A DNA stretch of 64,000 nt from Uloborus plumipes (GCA_038373865.1 JAXGGA010003058.1:1-64000), one strand, 5' to 3'; counted from the first letter of the stretch, positions 50,641 to 61,989 are shown. The notes: generated from the letters alone by a model not told the origin. A program made the numbers and translations.

Positions 50641-52045
50641 AAAAGTTATCAATAAACAGACTGACAGGTCATATTTTCCGCAGCTCAAAACCCAACTTTT
50701 CTATTTTAAATTTCTCTGTGTATTTAATTATTTTTATTAAGTTGTGCTTTCTCGACTCAATTGTTTTGAGTGCTTTTTTTTTCAATGTATTCTTTCATGA
50801 ATTTTTCCACCTATTTTCTACTTTTACAGAAAAATAAGCTAAAATTTGTATTGATTTACAATTTTGTTAGTCTTTTCCTAGCCGTTGAACGTACACAGAA
50901 CTAGAAAAAGTCATTCCGGTGTTTTTAAACAGTACGAAATTAACATGCAATATGTTTTACATTTACGTTATAGAGACTTTTCGCTACAGTGACCAATTTT
51001 GTTTGAACGACAGGGGTTTTTACAATGAATGTCTATATATGACTATATTAGTATATTTTAAGAATGGAAATAATTATTTCCCTCTACCCTTGGATGTAAT
51101 TTCCAACATGGAGATAATTTTGCAGCTATTGATATTTACTAATTCGTTTTCTTTTTAAAATTGTAATTTATTTTTTCTCGATTTCAATTTAAAAAATATA
51201 ATTGTTTTTGCTAAGAGATGGCAGACAGTGAAACTTCTTGTATCGATTTTTTTTAAATATGAACTGATACCTTAATCCATGACAATTTAATTTCTACCCC
51301 AAAGATTATTTATTTCGTTCTTTGTACATGAGCTCATATTAGCTGCTTTTCATACTTATTTAATTATCCCAGATTATTCATTTAGAAACACGTGCAATAC
51401 ATTTTAAGTTATAATAATTAACACATACAACTTAGTACAGTAAAAAAACTTAAAATAACTAAAATTCTAAAATGTATTGTTATCAATCGTAAAAAGATAA
51501 AACTTTAACTTCTTTGTAAAGTTTTCGCTCCTCTCTCTGCTCTCGGGAGGTAGCTTCAATTTCTTGCCAAGTCTTCAAATTTGGCTACTTTTCGGCCGAC
51601 TTTACGACCCCTTATCTCGAAAACGAGGGGACGAGGGCACTTGATCTTTGGGTCAAAGATATGTCTCAGTATGCTCTTTCGAATGGTACCATTTTTAACT
51701 TTTTTCATTATTACTTAAGTCGAGTACTTTCCTGGTAAGATGCATTACTCTATATATAATGCTTCTGCCATCTTTAACTTTAAAGAAAAAATAAGCTTCA
51801 ATAAAAAACAATTGGTACACACAACTCACCGTATCCAGTAATTAATTAAAAAAAGTAGAAATTCGCTATACGTTTGGCTCCTCAAGTGTTCTTCTTTCTT
51901 CTTATAGAAACAAATATTACCTTACAGACCTCTTTTAAAATAAATGTATTAAATGCATTTTTGATGAAGATATAATATAGTTCTTCATCTGAATGGAAGA
52001 CTAGTTGTATTTTTTAATATTGAAATTACCGCTAGTGGATAAGGG
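50640..52045. other. No gene recognised
   Basis: A+T-rich DNA. A less biased stretch at about 51525-51690 (CTTATCTCGAAAACGAGGGG and following) looks like a dispersed repeat but has no partner in the window. Confidence 0.45.
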
Positions 52046-52623
52046 TTGATTGGGGAAGACGCCATAATTTATATATAAAATACTGCTTTGGTTTTGTTTT
52101 TAAAAATATAATTTATCCACAAAGTATTTACTTTTGTGATTATTAAAAACAAAGTTTTCACGGCATCTTTACTATACCTTTGCCGTTAAAGATGCCGTTA
52201 GTGAAATTAACTAGGGGAAAGATGCCGCAGAAGAGTTATCTGCTCCAACTTATTACATGCAATGCGTTTTACCCAATCACATTTTTTCCGAACGTTTGGT
52301 GTCGTTGTCTAGGTCTATGTTTAGAGTAGGATCATTGCTTTTGCTAGGGCGTATTGAAAAGCTACGGTGTGTTTCCCAAAAGGAAATACGGCGTCTTAGC
52401 CAAAGGCATTAATCACTAATTCGGTTACTCATCAGAACAGTAAAAACGACAAAACACTGTTAAAACACCCCTTAAACCTGCGGTAAATCAAAACCAATCT
52501 AAGTATGAACTCAATATGCATGCTCTTTCATTCTAACTGCCTGACAAGCTTATTTTTGTTTATTTATGTGGGTGAAACACATGATTCGGCAACTTACCTA
52601 ATGCGACGTCTTCCCCCAAATTA
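52046..52623. mobile_element. TIR element with GGGGAAGACG ends
   Basis: The left end TGATTGGGGAAGACGCC and the right end, reversed, TAATTTGGGGGAAGACGTCGC (first bases tentative) form inverted repeats. Internal related phrases are GGCATCTTTAC, AAAGATGCCGTT, AAAGATGCCGCAG and ACGGCGTCTTAGCC. The size is about 578 bp and it is non-coding. The layout of repeated phrases at and near the ends resembles the elements at 33563 and 61990. Confidence 0.6.
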
Positions 52624-53959
52624 GTTTATTAAGAAATTATTACAAAATAGTGAGTGAAAAATAGTATCAAAGTGTTAAACGGTAAAATAATAAATTGCAT
52701 TTTTTTTTAAATCTAAACTCTGTTAGATAAATATATCTTTAATATATCACGTACATACAATACAGATATTTTACCCTTTTGGTTGCAGATTACTTACTTA
52801 AAATAGAACTATATTTTTTAACATTTGATATTGATTTAAAAATAATAATACTTCAAATTCGTCTTAATCTTGTCCTAAATATTTGCCTTCTTTTATAATC
52901 TTATGGTTTTTTCTGCATTTATTTATTCAATGCAATATAAAACTCATTAAAATGTCAAAGTTCTTTATCAAAATTAACTATTTGGCTCACATAAAAAGTA
53001 CTTTCAAACTTTAAGACAAATAAAGAAAAATGCAAAGATTAATTTATCGAACGGAATGTATAAGCTGTTTGAAATTAATTTCTAAAAGTATTTCGTTCTT
53101 TTTCCGAAACAATTTGTTTGACGATGGATGTTCTTTTTTATTGAACTCCTCAGTCCTTATTAATTCCAAATGCTTTTAAGAAGAAATGAGAGAAAATTAG
53201 TTCCTGAAATTGCTTTAGAACATTTCGTGCAAACAATTAGCGAAATCACGAAATGAATATTATTCATTGCAGCGAAGTAACAATTATGCGCATAAAGTTA
53301 AGGAATTATTCTGATTAAAAAATGCATTGATTTCTCAAATTAGTGTTTTTTTTTTTTCTTTTTTCTTCTTTTTTTATAACTTTTATGCAAAAACTCAACG
53401 TATGCATTGTTATATCTGAAACTGAATGCGAAAAATAAAGCGAGAATGATTAATTATAAAATACCTTACTTATTTGCTTTTTCGTATTTGAAATTATATT
53501 AAAGATTAAACTTTCATGTTCTTAATAAATACTTTCAATAAAATCCATGAAATGATTCTTCGATATGATTCAGCCCGATAAATTATTTAAGTTACGTTCT
53601 GATTATCGCAATTCTAATTCGTGAATTATTTTTCTTTATAATTTAAACCTGCAGCCAGTATACTGTGTTAACTGAAATTGTGTGTCAAAATTTGAATGGA
53701 ATTGCTCTTATTACAAAGTGCATTACTTCCACAAATAAGTTTTTATTTTCTAATACAATCAATTACCATGCAAAGAGAAAAGATTATACAATCACGTAAA
53801 CATTTTTTTCTTAAGAACATGATAACACATTTTCTTTTTTAAAGAAAAAAAAACATTAACATGTGCGTCCTATTCCCTTACATATATATATATAGAGCAC
53901 TGCATCAGAGAATCACATTAAAGAAAAGATATTTTTCCTATGACTCAAACAATAAAAGC
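52624..53959. other. No gene recognised
   Basis: A+T-rich DNA with a pyrimidine-rich run at about 53347-53377. Confidence 0.5.
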
Positions 53960-54380
53960 TACCCTAGCAGCATCATCTCATCGGCCAATGATTGACCATT
54001 CATCAAAACCCGATGAAATTCTCATCAGCCGATGATCCAATATGTCTCATCGGCCAAACAGAATCCGAGCAGCAAAATCCGATGAGTTTTTCTCGAAATA
54101 CGATGAGATTTTGAGCAATTTACGAGCAGAACAGTCCCGTGCCGATGAATTTCATTGGGAAAATTGATCGGAAGGATATCGTTTTCCGATGGAATATAGC
54201 TCGGCTTATTTTCATCGGGAAAGTTGATCGGAAGGATATCGCTTTCCGATGAAAAGTAGCTTATCGAAAACCGTGTTAACATTATGGATCGGAACAATGT
54301 CATCGTGCGTTACGGGATCAGTTTACGAGGAGTTCAATGATCGGCCGAGCAAAATCCGATGAGTTGATGCTACTTGGGTA
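53960..54380. mobile_element. TIR element rich in CCGATGA motifs, 421 bp
   Basis: The left end TACCCTAGCAGCATCATCTC then ATCGG pairs with the right end, reversed, TACCCAAGTAGCATCAACTC then ATCGG, possibly with TA as the duplication. CCGATGA/TCATCGG occurs more than ten times. Two tandem near-identical blocks (ATTGATCGGAAGGATATCG and its repeat 66 bp later, about 54163-54256) lie inside. A 92-codon minus frame is a product of these repeats. The superfamily is unassigned. Confidence 0.75.
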
Positions 54381-54553
54381 ATGTATTATACTTTAACATA
54401 AATGTTCAATAAATATATTGAATCATTATGCTAACTATCTACAGCGCCGAATGAAATAGTTCATATGCCTCTGAAAATGTGAATATGTTTTGTGACACTA
54501 ACTTCTAGAAAAGTAACACACCTTCGCATGCTTTCAAGAAGATGCTATGTTTA

Positions 54554-55246
54554 GGCAGCTTTTCCACTTACCGACACGACAGCGATAAATCGTACACGAT
54601 TGTCGTCATCCCACATTGGAGCACGCAAAATGCATTAAAATATGCTATGCGCTTTTCCATCTCCCGATTCCAGGACGATTGTGTCGTCTCCGACCGAACG
54701 CTGCCGTTTGTCGTCCCATTCGTGTCGGATGGCAGCCATCTCGCCTTTAAAATCGGGACGACATTCATTCATTTGTTTACTTTCTTCGAAGAAGCAACAC
54801 ATAGAAATGGCATTTAAATTCAACATCGCTGCATTAATAAAATATAAGCTTAAATTTACACACGATAAATAAAGAATGTATTGCAATAAAATAATTTTAT
54901 TCCTTTTACTTAATAATTTGTTTCACTTCTGTTGCTCAGACGATCTTTATTGCTGCAGAGAAGCTCAGATTTTTATTCTGATGTATGCGTTTCGTTCTTA
55001 GTAAACAAGGTGGGAATGAAATTAATTTGGAGATAAATTTTCGCGGAGGTAAAGTAAATCTAACAGTCGTATACATGCGATCACACCGGTGCTTCGAAAT
55101 AAAATGCGGTGAAAAATGACCGTTTCGGAGAAACGGTATCCGTTAAGTAGAAATACAATGTTGTAGACGACGCGACACGGTACTTATCGTTGCAGTATTT
55201 CCGTCCGACTTTCGTCGTTGTCGTGTCGTCAAGTGGAAAAGCGCCC
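54554..55246. mobile_element. PIF/Harbinger-type element, 693 bp, TTA duplication
   Basis: TTA lies outside both ends (54551-54553 and 55247-55249). The left end GGCAGCTTTTCCACTTACCG then ACACGACAGCGA pairs with the right end, reversed, GGGCGCTTTTCCACTTGACG then ACACGACAACGA. Further GTCGT/ACGAC words extend the inverted similarity about 70 bp inwards. The termini differ from the other TTA-flanked MITE (41272), so it is a different family. Overlapping frames of 66-91 codons on both strands follow from the repeats. Confidence 0.85.
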
Positions 55247-55249
55247 TTA

Positions 55250-56034
55250 AGTTTCGCGAATTCCACCTGATATTTGTTAAGGCGATACCGTAACACAGTA
55301 AGTACAACATTGGTTAATATTCTGTGTCTGTAAGGAGTATAGTTTAAATAAATCCAAGGAAAAATTTAAAAAAAATAATGATTTAATTAAATACTAGACA
55401 AATATTTGCACATACACTGTGAAGTGTCAAAAGACAAAATATCATATAACACTGCTTAAATTGAACATTTTTATATTGATACAAATTATTTAAAAAGCGA
55501 TAACTGCGATTGATTTGGATTGTCATTTGTTTCTTTGATTTTCTCTCTATTTTTATTGTAATTATTTTTTTACTTTTTAATTTATTTTGTAACTGTTGAA
55601 GTGGGAACAGTATACTGAGGGTAAAGCTAAAAAAAGTTAGAGAGAAAAGTGATATTGCAAACCATTTGTAATTTATTCAATTTGGAAAATATTAAATACA
55701 AAATCAAGGTCTCGAAGCAGGAACATAATTTAAATCCATATTGGAGTAACTGCATTTCTTCAGCATTCCTTGCAATGCAGAAGAAAATATTAAGTGATAT
55801 TTAAAACTATTTTTGAATAAACCTATGTCTTCGAACAAGCCTGTGAGCCCTAATAAAGTGTAATTTTGTTTATTTACGATATCAGGAAAAAATTACGGAA
55901 ATTACCATAGAGGTAACCTTGACGCTTGAAATTCCAGGGTGAAAACATTCTAAAATTTCAATTCTTATTTTTCATGCTGCCGAATTTGTTTTTAATCTTC
56001 TAAAATATAGTTATTATAAACTAAGATATATGTA
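55250..56034. other. No gene recognised
   Basis: A+T-rich DNA, no coding similarity. Confidence 0.5.
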
Positions 56035-56071
56035 CAGTGGCGGACAAAAAAAACGGCATCACAGTGTAATG

Positions 56072-57867
56072 CAGGGGTGGCCAACCTTTTTAGAGAGAGT
56101 GCCACTATCTGAAAAGAAAAAACTCAGCGTTCCACACTGTATTTTTCCAACGAACTGATTTTTTTTTAAAGTTAAAAATAGATTTTATGTAGGCTGACTA
56201 TGTAATTCTTACTCAAATGAAACATTTTTTCTTGTTTCCCTGAGTCATTTAAATCGAAATGATAATAAAGATAAAACAGGTCCGAACTTAAGAGTTATCG
56301 TTAGTAAACACTTTCATAGGTTCTGTCAGTTGGCTTATGCTTAAAATAGAAAAAATAACATCAAACATTCTATTCTAAAAATTAAACAGTTTGTACTTAA
56401 TGTGGTTTATGAGTCTTTATCTTTTTTACCAAGTCTTTAATTTTAGGATTAGTTCTTGAGAATCCTAAGAAGTTTTAAGTGCTATCAATTAATATTTCGA
56501 TTTTTCTGCATTCATAACAAAAAAAATTGGTTTTAAGCGTATTTTTAACAAAATCTACAACAGCATCAGACGGCTAAAGTATGTGAATGTGAAAAACATT
56601 TTATTGTTACAAATTTCCAAATTTCTATACAACGCGGGTGACTTTCTGTTGAAGTAAGCTATTATATTTGATTACTAATGCAACAGGTCAGTAATTCCGA
56701 TTTAGATTTCAGAAAGGTAACATGTAGTGTCTTGAAGAGGAATAAACAAAGAATTTGAAAAGATGAGCATTTTTTAAATAATCCTGAAACTCATCAAACC
56801 TAATACTGAATAAATACTTAAAATCGGTGTAAAATATTCTCCATATATTATAAAATTATTAAATTTCGGTTGATACTTTCAGTATTAATTTTTAATGTTT
56901 TATTCCGTTTTCTCCAAAGTAGAGAGAAAGAAACTGAAGTTTTTCATAATAAAAGAATATAAATGGCCTCTACTGGTTTAAGAATTGGTTTTTGTACAAT
57001 CTTAAATTTAAATTACTTAAACGCAGGATATTAAGAGATGACATAGTAGCTAAATTAATTTGCTATTCTCCATTTCTAAGTAGCAAGTCCTCATCGCTTT
57101 CCTTACAGATGTTTTGAAAACATACTCCCAAAAATTCTAAAATCTTATGATTATTTTTCCTTTAGATAGCTATTTCATATTTTAATGAAAGAGTAACTTG
57201 CCATACTCTCCTCTTTCTCCTGGAAAAAGTTCACAAAACATTCAGAGCTCTAATTCGTAGTTTGTTAATACAGTGAAAGCTACCGGGTCACCAACAGAGA
57301 AAAAGTCTCATTCCTGGGCAAGGAACTTGTGATAGATAATTCGATAACACTTTTTTTTCCCAAATTATTTTTTTTTTTTAGTAATGTAACAAAAACAATT
57401 TAAGGGTCTTCATTTGTGCAATCATACTAAATTTTGTCCAATCTGGTTTCTTAATTTCAGTTGCAGAATTATATATATATATATATATATTAATTTCATC
57501 ACCCGTAGCTAAAACTATTGCAGATCAAGAATCCATTCTGCAGCATCGAAAATTTCATTCGTGTCAAGCACAAATATGCTTTACAAAGAGCGTACAGTAC
57601 TGTAGCGTCACAGCTTCCGTTGGATGCCCGAAGCTAACGCTAAGTACTTTGCAATATTGTAGTTCAGCCAATTTGTAAGCCAGCTTGACACTTAATTATC
57701 ATTATATCATTATATTTATCAGTTTAAGGGTTTTAGTTTTTATCAATATTTTTGAGATCGACATTTGTTCCTCATTTCTGGATTTTTTTCGAACAGTCTT
57801 CGCGTGCCACTGTTACTGATCTGCCGTGCCACATTGTGGCACGCGTGCCGCGGGTTGGCCACCACTG
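56072..57867. mobile_element. hAT element, 1,796 bp, perfect 8-bp duplication
   Basis: The left end CAGGGGTGGCCAACCTTTTT pairs with the right end, reversed, CAGTGGTGGCCAACCCGCGG. GTGTAATG is repeated exactly on both sides (56064-56071 and 57868-57875), the 8-bp duplication of hAT transposons. The right subterminal sequence GTGGCACGCGTGCCGC is palindromic. The interior is A+T-rich, and I could not read a transposase, so it is non-autonomous or heavily decayed. The element interrupts the Tc1-like transposon. Confidence 0.93.
57472..57490. repeat. (AT)n microsatellite
   Basis: Short AT tract inside the hAT element. Confidence 0.8.
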
Positions 57868-58460
57868 GTGTAATGCAACATTGTGTAATGTTAACACATG
57901 ATTTTGTGTACATAAAATTCTATTAGTTGCTTTAAAGCAAGGTAGGAAATAATTGTACATCCCGAATGCATCATGCATTGCTCCCAGCGTATTTCATCAT
58001 CCGAAAGACATAAATATCTCGCCAAGGGTGAGGAACGTGCTTTCGGTTTGTTTTTGGTTGAGGTGAAAGCATGCCCGCTATTTGTCATTATGCGCAATTG
58101 ACAATGAGAAAAAAAAAAAAACGTTTGCAGTTGCTTCAGCTAAAGTAGGATATTCCACGCTCGTGATAGCTAAAAAAAGTTGTAATCAGTCTATTGTTTT
58201 TGAGAGTGCTTAAATTTGAAAGAGAAACTAGTTATGTTCAAAGAAGAGCTGTGCCATGAAGAAAAAAAAAAGGTAACCACAAAGCTCAGGGTCGATATTT
58301 GAAACGGATGTATCTCAATAATTGTCATGCAAGTACTCCTGACTTAAAAAAATCAAACATAGAATACTCGTGGTGTTAGTTTAAGAGCACGAACTGTTCA
58401 AAGATGTCTTTTAAAATGCCGTCTGCTTGCCCGTCGAGCGAAAAAAAAAGCCATTATTTA

Positions 58461-58461
<1 letters not shown>

Positions 58462-58493
<32 letters not shown>
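58462..58493. repeat. 32-base A run inside the Tc1-like transposase
   Basis: A homopolymer interrupts the coding region between the DNA-binding and catalytic parts. It could be slippage expansion of an original Lys-rich stretch or the tail of a lost retroposon. Confidence 0.9.
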
Positions 58494-58495
<2 letters not shown>

Positions 58496-58799
58496 GAAGC
58501 AGAACCTACTTTTATTGGCAAAGTAACATGTTTCATGGACAATGAATCAGTAGAACTCAGTAGTTTTCTCGGGTGAATCAAAATTCAACCTACATGGATC
58601 TCACGGCAAGCGATATGTTCAGCGAAAAAAAACGAAGCATTTCATATAGATTGCTTATCTCCCAATGTGAAATTCCCAGCGGGGCAAATGGTTTAGGGAA
58701 ACATATCAAGCAAAGGTATTGGATGCCTCAAATTTATTAGGGGCACTGTTAATGCCCCAATTTACACTAGTATCTAAGGCAGGAATTCAAGTGAAACAG

Positions 58800-59054
58800 G
58801 CGATCGCAAATTACAATCGCTACTGGAAATGAATTACATTAGAACATTTCTTGATAATAACATCGTGACGTCAGCGTGACGTTTGCCTATGAAAAACGAG
58901 CTAGATAAAACGTCACAGCCTACTTGGCGAATAAGAGGAGATCACTGACTGCTTGTGAGCTCTTATTGGCTCCACCCGTAGTGACGTCAGTGCCAAGTTA
59001 AGTTGATGATAATGTAATTCACTTCCAGTTGCGATTGCAATTCGAAGCGATTGC
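58800..59054. mobile_element. MITE inserted in Tc1-like transposase
   Basis: The left end GCGATCGCAAATTACAATCG then CTACTGGAAATGAATTACAT pairs with the right end, reversed, GCAATCGCTTCGAATTGCAA then TCGCAACTGGAAGTGAATTA, about 45 bp in all. GTGACGTCAG occurs near both ends of the interior. It splits the transposase between VNAPIYTSI and the FAPCHTAKS block. The target duplication was not resolved. Confidence 0.78.
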
Positions 59055-59159
59055 AATGGTAAGACGAGTCAGTGAAATCAGTTCTTTGGGATTATTTTAA
59101 AAAGCACAAGAAATTACATTATTCAACATGACTTTGCACCCTGTCATACAGCGAAATCG

Positions 59160-59262
59160 GTAAGTGGGATTTAATGTTTTTCTGTACGATTTTATGCCTC
59201 ATTTACATGTTTTCATACAAACAACAAAACCGATATTTAAGCAAAATATTTTCTTCATTTAG
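59160..59262 (+). other. Apparent spliceosomal intron in Tc1-like transposase, 103 bp
   Basis: Donor AAATCG|GTAAGTGGG and acceptor TTTCTTCATTTAG|GTGCAG match splice consensus well. Removing the segment joins HTAKS to VQIYLKICCIKVLNWPGNS in frame, with the residue spacing usual for Tc1-like transposases between the second Asp block and WPGNSPDLN. Nothing in the segment resembles transposase, and it is A+T-rich with a pyrimidine tract, as introns are. Confidence 0.75.
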
Positions 59263-59619
59263 GTGCAGATCTATCTAAAAATATGCTGTATTAAAGTTTT
59301 GAACTGGCCTGGGAACAGTCTCGACCTTAACCTTATTGAAAGTTGTTATCAGATAATGGGTACAAAAATTGCGGAAAATAAGCCATCTACTAAGTTTACA
59401 CTCCAGAAAAGTATCATTAGGGGTTGGCACCATGAATTTGGCCAGGATTACATTTAACGTTTGATATCATCTATGCCTGACTGCTATAAGTCTGTAATCG
59501 GGCTCAAGGAGGATCAACAAATTATTGAAGTGATCATAGCAAATATCTAAATAAAACACACTTTTTGCACAGTTTTCCACTTTTTGACAGGTGATGCAGT
59601 TTTTTTTTGTCCGCCACTA

Positions 59620-59965
59620 GATAAAGAAGTATGCATAGGTGACGCAAAGTTAATATAGGAAGAGGGTAATGTATGTTATGTTATTTTGACTAGAAAAATA
59701 ATACTAGTTTTTTGTTATAGATTGCAGGATTTTTTCCACAAATTTAATGTACTTTTAATATAGTTTATTTTTATTGTGTAAAAATTAGTGTCGTCATTTT
59801 ATGCTCTGTAACAAATCAGTGAAAAAATATATATTTCTCAGCAACCCAATTTTATTTGCGTTTTACGAACTCTGTTGCGTTTTCTATTTTCTATTAATTT
59901 AAAAAGAAAACTGAAAAATGAGCGATTTGAAGTTAAAAGTAGCTGTTACAAGTTTTATTATCATT
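59620..59965. other. No gene recognised
   Basis: Short A+T-rich spacer. Confidence 0.5.
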
Positions 59966-59979
59966 AGTTGTACAGTCAA

Positions 59980-60361
59980 GTCGACTTGTTGGCATGGTGG
60001 TAGAGCGTCGGCTTTCTACGCCGATAAACTGGGTTCGATCCTAAATTTGGTCAGTCGGCGGATTTTCGAGATGCGGAAAATCCTCAGTGCCCATGTCGTA
60101 TGATTATGCGGCATGTAAAAGATCCCTTGGGATATTCGTTTGGCTTTGAATATCCCTAGACAAAAATAAATCCTAGTGCTCTTTCGCATCAAAAAGAGCC
60201 CAGGTGCCTCCATCTAGCGGCAACTGGGCTTCAAAATTCTCATGGTAATGGCATTCCGCCGATTCTGGTGCTATGTGAAAGAATGGATGCTTAATTGGGG
60301 GATCACACTTGGCCTGAAAAAGGTTGTGCTTCTACTGCAGCCCCATTTGAAAGAAAAAAAA
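59980..60361 (+). mobile_element. tRNA-derived SINE with 14-bp target duplication
   Basis: Flanked by AGTTGTACAGTCAA at 59966-59979 and 60362-60375. The head is clearly tRNA-like: A box (TTGGCATGGTGGTAGAGCG, 59989-60007), anticodon arm TCGGC-TTTCTAC-GCCGA with anticodon TCT (Arg-type), and B box GGTTCGATCC (60032-60041). The tail is an A run. The family differs from the SINE at 3961 and 30511. It landed in the first bases of the pogo-like MITE at 60369, so that MITE is older. Confidence 0.92.
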
Positions 60362-60368
60362 AGTTGTA

Positions 60369-60810
60369 CAGTCAAACAACGCTATAGCGATCCCCCGGTT
60401 GTAACGAACCGTTTAATCTGTCTGAAATGAAGCCCATTGCAATTAATGTAATTTCGGACGCTTATAACGATCCTGAAATGCTAGAAAATCTGCTACAGTA
60501 ATCCAAAATTTCAAACATACCGTTTTAAACAAATTTCAATGAAAATAATTTTTGAATTTGAACGTGGACTTTGAACGAAAAAGAAAGGTACATTTTTGTA
60601 GTGACTTATTGAGCACAATAAAGTTAAATATATATCACTTAATTACCTAATTGCTAACGGAAACATCGTGTAGTTTAAAGGTTCATTATGGAAGTATTAA
60701 GCAAAAGTTAGGGGGAGTATTTTTTTAAATTGGACATAGCGAATCCTCGGTTATTGTGATCTCTTAAGCCGGTTCGTTAAAACCAGGGTTCGTTACAGCG
60801 GGTTTGACTG
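60369..60810. mobile_element. pogo/Tigger-like MITE, 442 bp
   Basis: The left end CAGTCAAACAACGCTATAGC and the right end, reversed, CAGTCAAACCCGCTGTAACG then AACC, are inverted repeats. The left is preceded by TA; the right is followed by CA (mutated TA). GTAACGAACC and TTATAACGATCC words recur near each end. Such ends are typical of pogo/Tigger-type elements from family knowledge. No transposase was found. The first seven bases are duplicated at 59973-59979 by the SINE insertion. Confidence 0.82.
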
Positions 60811-61987
60811 CATTAAAACTTACTTACTGACTTAAATTAACGCAAAAATGCAGTTAAAATGTGAGTTTGCCAACAAAATATATAAACTAATGTACATTTT
60901 ATCAAAAATGCCGATGAAGCGTCATGTTTACTCTGATTGAGCATGAACAAAAAGAATAGAAGCAGCAGAAGAAATAGAAATATTAATGCATAAAATGTAT
61001 GCGTAGACACTTACATTTAACTTGCCGATAACTACTCTTCACATAGTGAAAACAACGAGAAAAAATACGTCTTGGTAAATGTTGCAACCATTGACACAAA
61101 AGTGAAAAAAAAAAAAAAAAAAAGGTTTATACGGCATTCAAAGTTTGCCATTTTTTAGTGTACCGTTTTTGTCTAAAGTCTCACTTTTCTATTACTTGTA
61201 CTAAACTTTTCAGTAAGGTGAAGAAAAGTTCCATCTACGCAGAGATCCTACTCAAACCTTCAGTCAGAATATTCTAAAAGCATTTTCTCATAATACCACT
61301 CGATCTTTGATAAATGAACTGTTTTTAAAGCTTTCAAATGAAGGATTCCTCTTTCAAGGCATCTAATGAAGTCTATTATATACGTGACTTTCTCCCCCCC
61401 CCCTTTTTTTTCTTCTCTTTTTCCATTTAAATTTATCTTTCTTTTTCATACGTATAAGTTATTTTTATTATTATTATAATTTTTTAAACTGTATATCATA
61501 TGTGTATTTGAATGTTTATATTTCTATGTCATGTTTATGCCAAGAATCTGTTGTATGTCGAAATTTACTCAATTTTTGTTCAAAATATGTACTTTTGGTT
61601 TTTAAATAAATGTCCCAGAGACCCATACAATACCGGTTAATCCAAGCAACTTGGAAGGTACGGGGATCTCTGGGGTGCTAAATGCTAAAAAGTAAAGGGA
61701 AGAGCTCTCGAAACGTTCACTGAAATAATGCGATTTGTTAGAAAAACGCTTATTTTCCATAGAATACGTATAAAACTTTTTTCGCTCCACCTCAACTACC
61801 GAAGCAGATCCCTTCTCCCCTCTCCCATTTGCTTATCTGAAATTCTTTTTTTTTTTTTTTGCTACTCTGCTTTTCAGGAATGCAGTATTGATTGAAAAAC
61901 CAAAGTAGAAAATAAAAGCCACTGAAAATGTAACTAACATACTACATTCAATATGCATAGTGGTTTCATAATCAGTAGCAAAGTATG
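60811..61987. other. No gene recognised
   Basis: A+T-rich DNA with an A run (about 61105-61124), a C run (about 61394-61403) and a T run (61847-61860). Confidence 0.5.
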
Positions 61988-61989
61988 TA

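Larger units (their letters stand above)
58071..59550 (+). pseudogene. Tc1-like transposase, interrupted and mutated
   Basis: Readable blocks in order: GRYLKRMYLNNCHASTPDLK (DNA-binding domain, about 58296-58355); the reading RTVQRCLLKCRLLARRAKKK (about 58386-58450); FSGESKFNLHGSHGKRYVQR (58566-58625), where the first catalytic Asp (FSDES in the family) is Gly; then after a shift in an A run, FHIDCLSPNVKFPAGQMV, stop, GNISSKGIGCLKFIRGTVNA; the MITE; IIQHDFAPCHTAKS with the second Asp kept; an apparent intron; then KVLNWPGNSLDLNLIESCYQ with the final Glu; a stop (59455-59457) and SMPDCYKSVIGL. Frame changes and stops make it inactive. Confidence 0.88.
56035..59619 (+). mobile_element. Tc1-like transposon, enlarged by nested insertions
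   Basis: The left end, after TA, is CAGTGGCGGACAAAAAAAAC and the right end is GTTTTTTTTTGTCCGCCACT-like (59599-59618). The gene for a Tc1-like transposase lies between them on the plus strand. Without the hAT element (56072-57867) and the MITE (58800-59054) the transposon would be about 1.5 kb, a normal Tc1 length. The hAT sits only 37 bp from the left end. Confidence 0.85.

Noticed and set aside
54025..54303. 92-codon minus frame
   Set aside because: Created by tandem CCGATGA repeats in a TIR element.
54542..54886. Four overlapping frames of 66-91 codons
   Set aside because: All lie in the inverted-repeat part of a Harbinger-type element and none has transposase motifs.
56072..57867. hAT transposase gene inside the hAT element
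   Set aside because: No readable block of the hAT dimerisation or catalytic domain in any frame.
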